Source of the DNA: Glutamicibacter nicotianae
Lineage (GTDB): Bacteria > Actinomycetota > Actinomycetes > Actinomycetales > Micrococcaceae
Direction: 5' to 3'
NCBI RefSeq assembly: GCF_006539525.1
Contig: NZ_BJNE01000007.1
Location: forward strand, 99,962-163,961
Length of the DNA: 64,000 nt
Shown: positions 35,179 to 49,119 of the stretch, one piece after another
How positions within the stretch are numbered: the first letter of the stretch is position 1
How the letters are laid out: every line of letters begins with the position of its first letter
Translations under genes and position numbers: made by a program
Notes under the pieces: generated by a model
Databases searched by the model: none
What the model was told of the DNA's origin: nothing
Seen by the model: the letters and a program-made list of their open reading frames with translations, nothing else

Positions 35179-36640
35179 TCAAATGATGCTGATGGCCCTA
35201 TCGGTTGGAGCAACCGGTGCAGGGAGGGTAGTCGAACCCGTGAGGAACTTGTCGACCGCGGCCGCGCAAGCGCGTCCTTCGGCGATAGCCCACACGATCA
35301 GCGACTGTCCCCGACCGGCGTCTCCGGCGACGAATACCGACTCGGTGTTCGTCATGTAGTAGCCATCTCGGGCGACGTTGCCCCGGTTGTCGAATTCGAT
35401 ACTGACCTGTTCGTCCAATCCGGAAACTTCCGGACCGGTGAACCCGAGGGCAAGCAGGACCAGATCCGCTTTGATTACGCGTTCGGTTCCAGGCTTCGGG
35501 AGTCGCTTGCCAGCAACAAATTCTGTCTCTGCAACTGTAACACCGATCACCTTGTTTTGCTCAGTTCCCTCGCCGGAGATGAAGTTGACGGTCGAGGCCA
35601 GGTAGGTCCGCTCGCCTCCTTCCTCATGGGAGGTCTGCACCTCGAACAGCACCGGCATCATCGGCCACGGCTGGTCCTCGCGGCGTTCGGTGCCCGGCTG
35701 CTTGCCGATGGCCAGCGTGGTGACGCTGGCGGCGCCTTGGCGCAGGGCAGTGCCGATGCAGTCCGAACCGGTGTCGCCGCCACCGAGGACGATCACGTGC
35801 TTGCCCTTGGCATCGATCGAGCGCTCCTGCTTCAGCCCCGCCACCACGCGGTTGTTATCGGTGAGGAACTCCATGGCGTGGTGCACGCCATCGAGCTGGT
35901 TGCCCGGCACCGGCAGCTCGCGCGGCACGGTCGCGCCGGTGGCCACGATGACCGCGTCGTAGTCGCGGCGCAGCTGCTTCCAACTGATGTCCTTGCCGAT
36001 CTCGATGCCGGTGCGGAAGATCGTGCCTTCCGCTTCCATCTGCTCCAGGCGGCGGTCGATGACCTGCTTTTCCAGCTTGAAATCCGGGATGCCGAAGCGC
36101 AGCAGGCCGCCGATGGCCTCGTCGCGTTCGTACACCGCCACGGTGTGCCCTGCGCGTGTCAGCTGCTGGGCGGCGGCCAGGCCGGCCGGCCCCGAGCCGA
36201 CGATCGCCACGCGGTGCTCGGTGTGCCTGGCTGGCGGCTGCGGCTCGAAGCCGCCGGCATCCATCAGGTGCCCGGCGAGCTCCGCCTCGACCTGCTTGAT
36301 GGTCACCGCGGGCTGGTTGATCCCCAGCACGCAGGAGGCCTCGCAGGGGGCCGGGCACAGCTTGCCGGTCAGCTCCGGGAAGTTGTTGGTGGAAAGCAGC
36401 CGGGCTGCCGCGTCGTCCATCCGGCCCTTGTAGGTCAGGTCGTTGAACTCCGGGATCAGGTTGCCCAGCGGGCAGCCGTTGTGGCAGAACGGCACGCCGC
36501 AGTCCATGCAACGGCCGGCCTGCTCCTTCAGGGTGCCGGCTTTTTGGCGCTCGAGCACCTCCTTGTAGTCCATCAGGCGCACCGGGACCGGGCGCTTGGG
36601 CTGGGTGACGCGTTCGGCCACCTTCAGGAATCCGCGTGGA

Positions 36641-36648
<8 letters not shown>
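35179..36648 (-). CDS. gltD: Glutamate synthase small subunit
   Basis: NADPH-dependent electron-input subunit of GOGAT, 489 residues. The N-terminal cysteines CMDCGVPFCHNGCPLGN (about residues 47-63) and CPAPCEASC bind the two [4Fe-4S] clusters. VAIVGSGPAGLAAAQQL is the FAD Rossmann site, VIVLGGGDTGSDCIG the NADPH site, and SVFVAGDAGRGQSLIVWAI the late FAD motif. It starts with GTG at 36648 and overlaps gltB by 8 nt, so the subunits are made together. Confidence 0.97.
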
Positions 36649-41260
<4,612 letters not shown>

Positions 41261-41351
41261 GAGCGTGCCTTTCTGTGGTTCATGCAGGATAGGCGCGCGG
41301 CAGCCCCCGGTAAAGGGCTAATTCTTCGCAAGGGCTTCCGGCCGCCTGGAT

Positions 41352-41369
41352 GTTTCATCTAGCTGAAAC
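41352..41369 (-). promoter_or_regulatory. Palindromic candidate operator upstream of gltB
   Basis: GTTTCATCTAGCTGAAAC has 16 of 18 symmetrical positions, centred about 100 nt before the gltB start. Such palindromes are usual binding sites for dimeric repressors (for example TetR-type nitrogen regulators). The protein that binds is not identified from sequence. Confidence 0.5.
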
Positions 41370-41768
41370 TTTTCGACAGTGCTAAGCGGGGTCTGCTTGC
41401 GCATCGAGGTTTCGGGGACGAACATTTCCCACCTCGTTGTGGTGCTGCACCGGCAGGCCATTCCAGGGGTCGATCAACCAGTTCGGTGCGTGGATCTCAC
41501 GTTACGCAGGTTTTGTTTCTCCCATGCGCGTGCTTCTGTTTCCGCAATGTTAAAAACTTTTGTCCCAGTTCCCGCGGAAAAAGCAGGTTTTTTGGTGGAG
41601 AACGCCCGAAAACCGTTTTCGCCAGCCGATTTTGAAAGCCGCCCAATGTTTCAAGCATGTTGCGCACACGCGTCGGCATCCCGCCAAATTTTTCGCGCTT
41701 CTTCGCCATATTGCGTCCCTGGCTCGTCATGGAAGCCGATCCCGGAGGCCGCGGGACGGGTTAAACCA
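41370..41768. other. Long non-coding stretch between gltB and lgt
   Basis: About 400 nt of mixed base composition with runs such as AAAACTTTT and TTTTTT, holding the gltB promoter region. A 77-residue open frame on the minus strand (41497-41730, basic, MTSQGRNMAKKREKFGG) is the only notable frame. It has no recognisable domain and no clear ribosome binding site, so I do not call it a gene. Confidence 0.4.
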
Positions 41769-41806
41769 GCGGTGGCCGGCAAGCATGAATGCTTGCCGGC
41801 CACCGC
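41769..41806 (-). terminator. Terminator of the trp-lgt gene block
   Basis: A perfect 17-bp stem (41769-41785 with 41790-41806; arms GCGGTGGCCGGCAAGCA) with a 4-nt loop, 24 nt beyond the lgt stop. It is followed by CTGGTTTAAC on the minus strand. Confidence 0.8.
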
Positions 41807-41830
41807 AATGGGGCTATGGATTCGCTGCCG

Positions 41831-42865
41831 CTACTTCTCGTTCTGCGGATCAGCGCCGGTTCCCTTTTCGGACGCGGTTTCCGATTCGGACATGGTTCCC
41901 GATTCGGACCTGTCCTGGGCACCGGTGCCTTCAGCTGGCTTGCCGCCTTCTGCTGGGGTCGGCGCGGGCGCCGTTCCTGGCAGGTAGAACGGATCGGCCT
42001 GCTGGCCGCGCAGCTTGCCGAGGACCAGGATCAGCGCGAGGATGCCGGCGATGACCATGCCGATCGCCAGCCACTGGTGCACGCGCAGGGCCAGCGGCCC
42101 GATGGCGATGACCTCGGCCGCATCCAGGCGCAGCGATTCGGTGAAGGTGCGGCCGATCCCGTACCAGATCATGTAGCAGCAGAACAGCGCACCACGGCGC
42201 AGCTTGAACTTCCGATCCAGCGCGATCAGCACGAAGGCGCCGAGCACGTTCCACAGCGACTCGTACAGGAAGGTCGGGTGGAAAAGCGTGTCCGCGGGCA
42301 GCCCGGCCGGGAAGTTGTAGCTGTCCGGGTCGATCTCCAGGCCCCACGGCAGGTCGGTCGGCGCACCGAAGAGCTCCTGGTTGAACCAGTTGCCCCAGCG
42401 TCCGGCCGCCTGCGCCAGCAGCAGGCCGGGCACGGCGGCGTCGACGAATGCAGAAAGCCGGATGCCGGCCCTCCGGCAGCCGATCCAGGCTCCGAGCGCG
42501 CCGAGCGACACCGCGCCCATGATGCCCAGCCCGCCGAGCCAGATCTGCGGGATCTCAGCCAGATGCGCACTCTGCCCGCCGAGCCCGAAGTAGTACATCG
42601 GGTCGGTGATCAGCACATGGTAAAGGCGTCCGCCGACGATGCCGAAGGGGATCGTCCAGATCGCGATGTCCCAGAGCATGTCCGAGTTGCCGCCGCGGGC
42701 GGAAAGCCGCTTGTTGGTCAGCCACAGCGCGATCAGGATACCCGCGAGGATGCACAGCGCGTAGGCGTGGATGGTCAGCGGGCCCAGCGAGATCTTCGAG
42801 AACTCCGGCGGCGGAGACGGGATCGAAGCCGGCAGGGCCAGGGCCAGCTGCGTGGCGAAAGCCAT
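41831..42865 (-). CDS. lgt: Prolipoprotein diacylglyceryl transferase
   Basis: Membrane enzyme that attaches diacylglycerol to the lipobox Cys of prelipoproteins. It has 344 residues with about seven hydrophobic helices. The signature GRWGNWFNQELFGAPTDLPW (about residues 153-172) carries key Arg and Asn residues, with HPTFLYESLWNV downstream. The hydrophilic C-terminal tail (Pro, Glu, Ser and Gly-rich, about 50 residues) is longer than in most bacteria but common in actinobacteria. The ATG at 42865 overlaps the trpA stop by 1 nt. Confidence 0.96.
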   Translation of the reverse strand: MAFATQLALALPASIPSPPPEFSKISLGPLTIHAYALCILAGILIALWLTNKRLSARGGNSDMLWDIAIWTIPFGIVGGRLYHVLITDPMYYFGLGGQSAHLAEIPQIWLGGLGIMGAVSLGALGAWIGCRRAGIRLSAFVDAAVPGLLLAQAAGRWGNWFNQELFGAPTDLPWGLEIDPDSYNFPAGLPADTLFHPTFLYESLWNVLGAFVLIALDRKFKLRRGALFCCYMIWYGIGRTFTESLRLDAAEVIAIGPLALRVHQWLAIGMVIAGILALILVLGKLRGQQADPFYLPGTAPAPTPAEGGKPAEGTGAQDRSESGTMSESETASEKGTGADPQNEK

Positions 42866-43647
42866 CAGGCGCGTCCGCTCAGCTCGGCGGCCAGGGCGCC
42901 GACTGCCGGCACTCCCCCGTCGCGCAAAGCGGCGACCAGCGCGGTGCCGACGATCACGCCGTCCGCGTAGGCGCCGATTTCTTCCACATGCTCTCGGCGC
43001 GAGACGCCCAGGCCCACGCAGGCGTTCTCGGCGCCGGCGTTGTGGGCGGCGTCGACCACTGCCTGCGCGGCGGAGGACACCTCGGAACGGGCGCCGGTGA
43101 CGCCCATCAGCGACACGCAGTAGACGAACCCGGAAGAGGCGTCGACCGTGCGCTGCACGCGGGCTTCGGTCGAGGACGGCGCGATGAGGAACACGCGCTC
43201 CAGGCCGTGCTTCTCGCTGGCTTCCATCCACTCGGCGGACTCATCGGGCACCAGGTCGGGGGTGATCAGCCCGGCTCCGCCGGCCTCTGCGAAGCGCCGG
43301 GCGAATTCGTCCACGCCCAGGCGCAGCACCGGGTTCCAGTAGGTCATGACCATCACGGCCGCGTCGGTGCGTTCGGTGATCCCGCGCACGATCTCGAAGA
43401 TCTGCGGGACCTTGAAGCCGTTCGCCAGCGCCTGCACGGTGGCTTCCTGGATGACCTGGCCGTCCATGACCGGGTCGGAGTACGGGATGCCGATCTCGAT
43501 GACATCCACGCCGTTCTCGGCCAGCGCCACGGCGGCCTCGATGCTGGTGGCGACGTCCGGGTAGCCGGCAGGCAGGTAGCCGATGAGGGCCGGACGGCCC
43601 TCGGCGCGGGCTGCGGCGATCTTCTGGGCGCTGGTCACGCGGGTCAT
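42865..43647 (-). CDS. trpA: Tryptophan synthase alpha subunit
   Basis: Cleaves indole-3-glycerol phosphate to indole and glyceraldehyde 3-phosphate for TrpB. It has 260 residues. The catalytic Glu lies in VDVIEIGIPYSDPVMDGQVI (about residues 49-68), with the catalytic Asp in LITPDLVPDESAEW. FVYCVSLMGVTGAR and VGLGVSRREHVEEI close the TIM barrel. It starts directly after the trpB stop (TAGATG), and its stop overlaps lgt. Confidence 0.97.
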   Translation of the reverse strand: MTRVTSAQKIAAARAEGRPALIGYLPAGYPDVATSIEAAVALAENGVDVIEIGIPYSDPVMDGQVIQEATVQALANGFKVPQIFEIVRGITERTDAAVMVMTYWNPVLRLGVDEFARRFAEAGGAGLITPDLVPDESAEWMEASEKHGLERVFLIAPSSTEARVQRTVDASSGFVYCVSLMGVTGARSEVSSAAQAVVDAAHNAGAENACVGLGVSRREHVEEIGAYADGVIVGTALVAALRDGGVPAVGALAAELSGRA

Positions 43648-44979
43648 CTACTTCTCCTCGGAGTTCTGCGAGCCGGAGTTCTGCGCGTTTGCCGCGCTGA
43701 TTTCGGCCTCGGCGTCCTTTTCGTCGATCATGTTGAACCAGGCGGCGGCGGTGCCCACGTCCTTGTCCCCGCGACCGGAGAGGTTCGCGATGATGATCGT
43801 CTCCTGCGGCACAGCGCCCTCGGCGATCTTGCGGGCGGCCAACCGGATGGTGCCGGCCAGCGCGTGCGCGGACTCGATCGCCGGCAGGATGCCCTCGGTG
43901 CGGCACAGCGCCTTGAACGCGTCCATCGCCTCGGTGTCGGTGACCGGCTCGTAGGTGACGCGGCCGATGTCGGCCAGGTAGGCGTGCTCGGGGCCGACGC
44001 CCGGGTAGTCCAGGCCGGCGGAGATCGAGTGCGACTCGACGGTCTGCCCGTCCTCGTCCTGCATCAGGTAGCTCTTCGCGCCGTGCAGCACGCCCGGGCG
44101 GCCCAGGGTGATGGTCGCGGCGTGGCGGTCGGTGTCCACGCCGTCGCCGCCAGCCTCGAATCCGTAGATCTCGACCGACGGGTCGTCGAGGAACCCGTGG
44201 AAGATGCCGATCGCATTGGAGCCGCCGCCGATGCATGCGGTCACGGCGTCGGGCAGGCGCCCGGCCTGGGCCAGGATCTGCTCGCGCGCCTCGTCGCCGA
44301 TGACCTCGTGGAAGTAGCGGACCATCGCCGGGAACGGCGCGCCGCCGGCGGCGGTGCCCAGCAGGTAGTGGGTGGTCTCGACGTTGGCGACCCAGTCGCG
44401 CAGCGCCTCGTTGATCGCGTCCTTCAGCGTCTGGGAGCCGACGGTCACCGGGATCACGGTGGCGCCGAGCAGGCGCATGCGCGCCACGTTCAGCGCCTGG
44501 CGGCGGGTGTCCTCGGCGCCCATGTAGACCACGCACTCCAGGCCCATCAGGGCCGCGGCGGTGGCCGAGGCGACGCCGTGCTGGCCGGCGCCGGTCTCCG
44601 CGATGATGCGGGTCTTGCCCATGCGCTTGGCCAGCAGCGCCTGGCCGAGCACGTTGTTGATCTTGTGGCTGCCGGTGTGGTTCAGGTCCTCGCGCTTGAG
44701 GAAGATCCGCACCCCTCCGCAGTACTGCTCGGAGAAGCGCTTGGCTTCGGTAAGCAGCGAGGGTCGTCCGGAGTAGTTCTTGTTCAGGTCCTTGACCTGC
44801 GCGATGAACTCGGGGTCGTTCTTGGCCGCCTCGAAGGTCTCGTTCAGCTCGTCCATGGCGGCCATGAGGGACTCGGGCATCCATCGTCCGCCATACGCTC
44901 CGAAGTACGGGCCGCTTGCGTGCCTCAGCGACTGTGCATCGATCGACTGGCTGTGCTCGGAGTTCTCCGGAGTGCTCAT
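43648..44979 (-). CDS. trpB: Tryptophan synthase beta subunit
   Basis: PLP enzyme that joins indole and serine to make tryptophan. It has 443 residues. The PLP lysine lies in [20 protein letters not shown] (about residues 102-121). [19 protein letters not shown] and the phosphate-binding [13 protein letters not shown] are intact. The N-terminal extension (about 20 residues) and an acidic tail are mild differences. It is separated from trpC by 110 nt holding a hairpin. Confidence 0.98.
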   Translation of the reverse strand: MSTPENSEHSQSIDAQSLRHASGPYFGAYGGRWMPESLMAAMDELNETFEAAKNDPEFIAQVKDLNKNYSGRPSLLTEAKRFSEQYCGGVRIFLKREDLNHTGSHKINNVLGQALLAKRMGKTRIIAETGAGQHGVASATAAALMGLECVVYMGAEDTRRQALNVARMRLLGATVIPVTVGSQTLKDAINEALRDWVANVETTHYLLGTAAGGAPFPAMVRYFHEVIGDEAREQILAQAGRLPDAVTACIGGGSNAIGIFHGFLDDPSVEIYGFEAGGDGVDTDRHAATITLGRPGVLHGAKSYLMQDEDGQTVESHSISAGLDYPGVGPEHAYLADIGRVTYEPVTDTEAMDAFKALCRTEGILPAIESAHALAGTIRLAARKIAEGAVPQETIIIANLSGRGDKDVGTAAAWFNMIDEKDAEAEISAANAQNSGSQNSEEK

Positions 44980-45022
44980 CGATTCCCTCTTTTCTCGTAC
45001 GAAGCTTGATTCGTGGTAAGTC

Positions 45023-45055
45023 TCGTGCCCCGCCGGAAGCTCCTGCGGGGCACGA
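45023..45055 (-). promoter_or_regulatory. Intercistronic hairpin between trpC and trpB
   Basis: TCGTGCCCCGC (45023-45033) and GCGGGGCACGA (45045-45055) form an 11-bp perfect stem with an 11-nt loop. No U-tract follows on the minus strand. It could be a partial terminator or an mRNA processing site that sets trpB and trpA levels against trpC. Confidence 0.5.
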
Positions 45056-45089
45056 AATGCAATTCTGCGTCCGACGCTGCCGTGCGCTG

Positions 45090-45914
45090 CTAGCGCTGCG
45101 GCTTGGCGTCGGTGCCGGCCTGGATGAACGCGGCGACCGAAGCGCGCGGATCGGCGTGCTTCACCAGCGCCTCGCCCACGAGGATCGCGTCGGCGCCGGC
45201 CGCACCGTACTGGGCAACCTGCTCGGTGGATTCCACACCGGATTCGGCGACGATCACCGCCTCGGACGGCAGCAGCGGTGCGAGCTTGCCGAAGGTGGCC
45301 GGATCGACGTCCAGCGTCTTCAGGTTGCGCACATTCACGCCGATGATCTTCGCCCCGGCCTTGATGGCGCGGGCGACCTCTTCCTCGGTGTGGGTTTCCA
45401 CCAGGGCGTTCATTCCCAGCTGGTGAGTCAATTCTAGGAAAGATGCCAGCAATTCATCATTCAGCGCCGCAACAATGAGCAACACGAGGTCAGCGCCGTG
45501 CGCGCGGGCTTCATAGATCTGGTACTCGTCGACCGTGAAATCCTTGCGCAGCACCGGGATCTGCACAGCGGCGCGCACCGCATCGAGATCCTGGAGCGAA
45601 CCGCCGAAGCGGCGCGCTTCGGTCAGCACGGAAATCACCGAGGCGCCACCGGCTTCGTACTCGGCGGCCAGGACGGCGGGCTCCGGGATATCGGCCAGCG
45701 CGCCCTTGGACGGGGACTTCCGCTTTACCTCGGAGATTACACGCAGCGTGGTGTCGCGGGCGGCCTGATCGGTGTGGCCGCCCAGCGCGGCGAACGCATC
45801 ACGTGCAGGGGCGGCTGCCGCCGCTGCCTGCTTGATCGCTTCCAGGCTGGTGATTGCGCGACGGGCGCCCAGGTCTTCCCGGACGCCCGCGATGATGTCA
45901 TCAAGAACAGTCAA
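45090..45914 (-). CDS. trpC: Indole-3-glycerol phosphate synthase
   Basis: Ring-closing step of tryptophan synthesis (CdRP to indole-3-glycerol phosphate), 274 residues. I start it at the TTG at 45914 ([14 protein letters not shown]), which has GGAG about 10 nt upstream and matches the usual N-terminus. [37 protein letters not shown] and [14 protein letters not shown] carry the catalytic Glu, Lys and substrate-binding residues. There is no PRAI fusion. It follows the HGxxPAAW gene by one nucleotide. Confidence 0.96.
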   Translation of the reverse strand: MTVLDDIIAGVREDLGARRAITSLEAIKQAAAAAAPARDAFAALGGHTDQAARDTTLRVISEVKRKSPSKGALADIPEPAVLAAEYEAGGASVISVLTEARRFGGSLQDLDAVRAAVQIPVLRKDFTVDEYQIYEARAHGADLVLLIVAALNDELLASFLELTHQLGMNALVETHTEEEVARAIKAGAKIIGVNVRNLKTLDVDPATFGKLAPLLPSEAVIVAESGVESTEQVAQYGAAGADAILVGEALVKHADPRASVAAFIQAGTDAKPQR

Positions 45915-45915
45915 T

Positions 45916-46164
45916 TTAATGCGATGCTCCACTGCGAGCGCCACCGACGCCGAAACCGGCTGCCTTCAGGATCCAGCCCAGCAACAGGCCGACTACGACG
46001 ATGCCGCAACCGACCCAGACGATGGACCAGGCGAGGTAGGCGAAGGCGATGCCTGCCACGATTGCACCGACAATCATGGTCAGCACGCAGGCCCACGCTG
46101 CGATGGAGTTGCCGTGGCCAATCTCTTCGGTGTAAACCGGATCGATCTCGGTGTTCTGCGACAT
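45916..46164 (-). CDS. HGxxPAAW-family small membrane protein
   Basis: An 82-residue protein of the actinobacterial HGxxPAAW family, a constant neighbour of trpC. Here the name motif reads HGNSIAAW (about residues 17-24), so the Pro is replaced by Ile. Two hydrophobic helices follow ([21 protein letters not shown] and [14 protein letters not shown]). The function is unknown; the conserved link to trp genes suggests a role near tryptophan metabolism. The ATG at 46164 is chosen over a longer frame. Confidence 0.9.
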   Translation of the reverse strand: MSQNTEIDPVYTEEIGHGNSIAAWACVLTMIVGAIVAGIAFAYLAWSIVWVGCGIVVVGLLLGWILKAAGFGVGGARSGASH

Positions 46165-46321
46165 GTTCGATGTCTCCTCATGTTGTGATGCTGCGCCCCG
46201 GCAGGGCGTTGCTGCCGAAGGACGTTGGTCTTCAGGTTCCATTCTGCCACCTGCGCGCGAGAACCTCCTATTCCAGGGGCCTTCGTTGCGCGCCGGTGGT
46301 GCGAATCACGCTCGGCCTGGG

Positions 46322-46912
46322 CTATTTCCCGCCAGCGGTCGGGTCTTCGCCCTGCGAGAGCTGCTCCCAGCTGGCGATATTGCGCGAGGACTGGTCCTTG
46401 GGCTCCACGCTGGCCTTGGCCGCTTGCCGGTCGTACTTGCTGGCCTTCGCGGGCCAGCGTCCGGCAAAGACCAGCACCAGCACCGCCTGCAGCACGATCA
46501 GCACGCCAGCAATCACCGCTACCGCCGGCCACGCGGTGAGCGCGTACTCGCCGGCGTTCTGGGCCAGGCCGGTGGCTTCGGCCACGGCGGTGGAGGCCAC
46601 GGCCTGCGGGTCGCGCAGCGCGCCAATGCCGGCGGTGATCACCGTGGCGCCGGCGAGCAGGCAGATCGCCGCGATGATGTAGCGGGCGATCTTCCCGGCG
46701 ATCAGCAGCGCCAGCGAACCGGCCAGCACCACCACGCAGACCGCGGTGACCGAGGCGGCCGCGGTCGCCCCGTCAACGACAATCTGCGGGATCTGCACGG
46801 AGCTGGAGGCCACATCAACGGTGATCCAGGTCCGGGTGGCCGACCAGAGGCCGATCAGTGCGCCGGCCAGGCCGAAAAGTGCAAGGCTGCGGGCGCTGGT
46901 CAATTTCTTCAC
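46322..46912 (-). CDS. Trp biosynthesis-associated membrane protein (TIGR02234 type)
   Basis: A 196-residue membrane protein known from many actinobacterial trp operons. There are about four hydrophobic helices (SLALFGLAGALIGLWSATRT, AASVTAVCVVVLAGSLALLI, YIIAAICLLAGATVITAGIG, AWPAVAVIAGVLIVLQAVLV) and a hydrophilic tail. Its start overlaps trpE by 4 nt, so the two are coupled. Its function is not established; the recurring link with trpE suggests a role in tryptophan biosynthesis or transport. Confidence 0.9.
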   Translation of the reverse strand: MKKLTSARSLALFGLAGALIGLWSATRTWITVDVASSSVQIPQIVVDGATAAASVTAVCVVVLAGSLALLIAGKIARYIIAAICLLAGATVITAGIGALRDPQAVASTAVAEATGLAQNAGEYALTAWPAVAVIAGVLIVLQAVLVLVFAGRWPAKASKYDRQAAKASVEPKDQSSRNIASWEQLSQGEDPTAGGK

Positions 46913-48480
46913 TTCGCTTCACCTGATTCGGTGTTGATGGTGTGGGCGGCACGCATGGACTGCGCGGCCCAGACGGCGCGCAGCGGGGCGGCCGCCTTGT
47001 TCACGGTTTCCAGTGCCTCGTCGGCGAACTTCGAGTCGTTCACGATGCCGCCGCCGGCCTGCACGTAGGCGCGATCCCCCTTGAGCAGGGCGGAGCGGAT
47101 GGCGATGGCCATGTCCATGTCGCCGGCGAAGTCCAGGTAGCCGACCACGCCGCCATAGATGCCGCGGCGGTACGGCTCGTACTCGTCGAGCAGCTGCAGG
47201 GCGCGGGGCTTCGGCGCTCCGGAGAGCGTGCCGGCCGGGAAGGTCGCGGCGAGCACGTCGTAGGCGTCCACGTCGTCGCGGGTCTTGCCGACCACGTTGG
47301 AGACCAGGTGCATGATGTGGCTGAAGCGCTCGACCTCCATGAACTGGGTGACTTCCACGGTGCCGGCCTTGCACACCCGCGAGAGGTCGTTGCGCGAGAG
47401 ATCCACGAGCATCAGGTGCTCGGCGCGTTCCTTCTCGTCGTTGACCAGCGACTTCTCATGCAGCTGGTCGTCCTCGTAGTTGGCCCCGCGCGGCCGGGAG
47501 CCAGCGATCGGGTGCGTGACCACGTGCGAGTCGTTCACCGTGACCAGCGCTTCTGGCGAGGAGCCGACGATCTCGAAGCGTTCGCCGTCCTCGTTGACGA
47601 AGTTGAACAGGTACATGTACGGGCTCGGATTGGTTGCGCGTAGCACCCGGTAGACATCCAGCGCGTCGGCCTGGGTTTCCAGCTCGAAGCGGCGCGAAAC
47701 GACGATCTGGAAGACCTCTCCGTCCACGATCGCGGTCTTGGACTTGGCCAACGCCGCCAGGTATTCGTTCTCGTCCCAGGAATGGGTGACAGCGTCCATC
47801 AGGGTTTCGCGCGGCACATCGGTGCCGGTGAGCACCGCCGCGGCCGAATCCACCGGCACCGCGAGCTGGTCGAGCATCGCCTGCAGGCGGGCGACGGCGC
47901 CGTCGTAGGCCGCATCGACGTTCTCGTCGCTGCCATCGAAGTTGATGGCGTTGGCGATCAGCGTGACCGTGCCCTCGGCCGCATCATGGGCCGCCATGTC
48001 GGCGACCAGGTTCATGCTCAGCTCCGGCAGGTTCAGGTCGTCCGCCGGAGGGTTCGGCAGCTTCTCCCAATGGCGCACGCATTCCCAGCCGATGAAGCCG
48101 ACCATGCCGCCGGTCAGCGGAGGCATGCCGGGAACCGGTTCGGTTTTCAGCGCACGCACGGTGTCGCGCAGCACCTCCACGCCGGCCCCGCCGGTGGGCA
48201 GGCCGTCAGGAGCGTGCCCCTGCCAGTAGGCTTCTCCCCCGCGGGTGCTCAGCGTGGCCGGAGAGTTCACCCCGATGAACGAGTAGCGGCTCCAGACGCC
48301 GCCCGGGGCCGCCGACTCCATCAGGAAGGTGCCGGGCCGCCCCTGTGCCAGCGTGCGATACAGGCCGATCGGCGTGAGCGAGTCGGCCAGCACGGTGATG
48401 GTGACCGGGATGACGCGGCGGTTCGCGGCCATGGCGCGGAAGGACTCGCGGGACGGGGAAATCTTGCCAAGGGTTTTCAT
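46909..48480 (-). CDS. trpE: Anthranilate synthase component I
   Basis: Makes anthranilate from chorismate with a TrpG partner, 523 residues. The allosteric FLMES motif near residue 54 is the tryptophan feedback site. Catalytic landmarks are FQIVVSRRFEL, EIVGSSPEALV, HPIAGSRPRG, EHLMLVDLSRNDLSRVC and AGTLSGAPKPRALQLL. trpG and trpD are not in this window. It lies 103 nt after hisI. No Trp-rich leader peptide was found in that gap. Confidence 0.97.
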   Translation of the reverse strand: MKTLGKISPSRESFRAMAANRRVIPVTITVLADSLTPIGLYRTLAQGRPGTFLMESAAPGGVWSRYSFIGVNSPATLSTRGGEAYWQGHAPDGLPTGGAGVEVLRDTVRALKTEPVPGMPPLTGGMVGFIGWECVRHWEKLPNPPADDLNLPELSMNLVADMAAHDAAEGTVTLIANAINFDGSDENVDAAYDGAVARLQAMLDQLAVPVDSAAAVLTGTDVPRETLMDAVTHSWDENEYLAALAKSKTAIVDGEVFQIVVSRRFELETQADALDVYRVLRATNPSPYMYLFNFVNEDGERFEIVGSSPEALVTVNDSHVVTHPIAGSRPRGANYEDDQLHEKSLVNDEKERAEHLMLVDLSRNDLSRVCKAGTVEVTQFMEVERFSHIMHLVSNVVGKTRDDVDAYDVLAATFPAGTLSGAPKPRALQLLDEYEPYRRGIYGGVVGYLDFAGDMDMAIAIRSALLKGDRAYVQAGGGIVNDSKFADEALETVNKAAAPLRAVWAAQSMRAAHTINTESGEAK

Positions 48481-48583
48481 CAATGTTCTTCTTCTACGTG
48501 TTCTTCGAGCCGGTGCTGCAACGCGCAGCTGGGTGCGGAATTCGCGGCGCCCGCCTGCTGCTGGTGCCGGTGCGTCGGCAGTC

Positions 48584-48991
48584 CTACTCGGGACGGTGGC
48601 CCACCACGGCCGGCAATTCGCGATCGGTGAAGCAGGATTCGGTGCCGGTGTGGCAAGCGGCGCCCACCTGGTCGACCTGGACGAGCAGCGCGTCGCCGTC
48701 GCAGTCCAGGGCCACGGACTTCACGAACTGGTAGTGGCCGGAGGTGTCGCCCTTGCGCCAGTACTCCTTGCGGGAACGCGAATAGAAGGTGACCCGGCCG
48801 GTGGTCAGCGTGCGGTGCAGCGCTTCATCGTCCATCCAGCCGAGCATCAAGACCTTCCCGGAATCGTACTGCTGCGCGATGGCGGCAAACAGGCCATTGG
48901 CATCGCGCTTGAGGCGAGAGGCGATCTCCGGGTCGAGGCTGTGGGATTCAGGGCTCGGAATCGAGCCGTCGTTAGAAGTAGGCATCCCCAT
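48584..48991 (-). CDS. hisI: Phosphoribosyl-AMP cyclohydrolase
   Basis: Third step of histidine synthesis: opening of the PR-AMP purine ring. It has 135 residues. [16 protein letters not shown] and [18 protein letters not shown] are typical. Zinc ligands sit in [20 protein letters not shown] and ESCF. It is a stand-alone HisI; hisE is separate at 54.1 kb. Three in-frame ATGs (48997, 48991, 48985) compete, and I give the middle one. It is split from hisF by the plus-strand insert. Confidence 0.95.
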   Translation of the reverse strand: MGMPTSNDGSIPSPESHSLDPEIASRLKRDANGLFAAIAQQYDSGKVLMLGWMDDEALHRTLTTGRVTFYSRSRKEYWRKGDTSGHYQFVKSVALDCDGDALLVQVDQVGAACHTGTESCFTDRELPAVVGHRPE

Positions 48992-49119
48992 TAGCATACT
49001 GGTTTTCCGCGGAATCCTGAGACCTGTGACGTACCGCTCGTCGACGCGCCATGCCGACTGGGCGACACCTCTCTCGCCTTGCACAATTAGTCAGTTGGAG
49101 CGTGCTAGTTTCAGAAGTG

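Noticed and set aside
41497..41730. 77-residue basic open frame between gltB and lgt
   Set aside because: No domain, no convincing ribosome binding site and an atypical sequence; kept only as a remark on the non-coding stretch.
48483..48734. Plus-strand frame starting with a Phe-rich MFFFYVFFEP, like an attenuator leader
   Set aside because: It lies on the wrong strand for trpE and overlaps hisI; the Phe codons are just the complement of a GAAGAAGAAC stretch.
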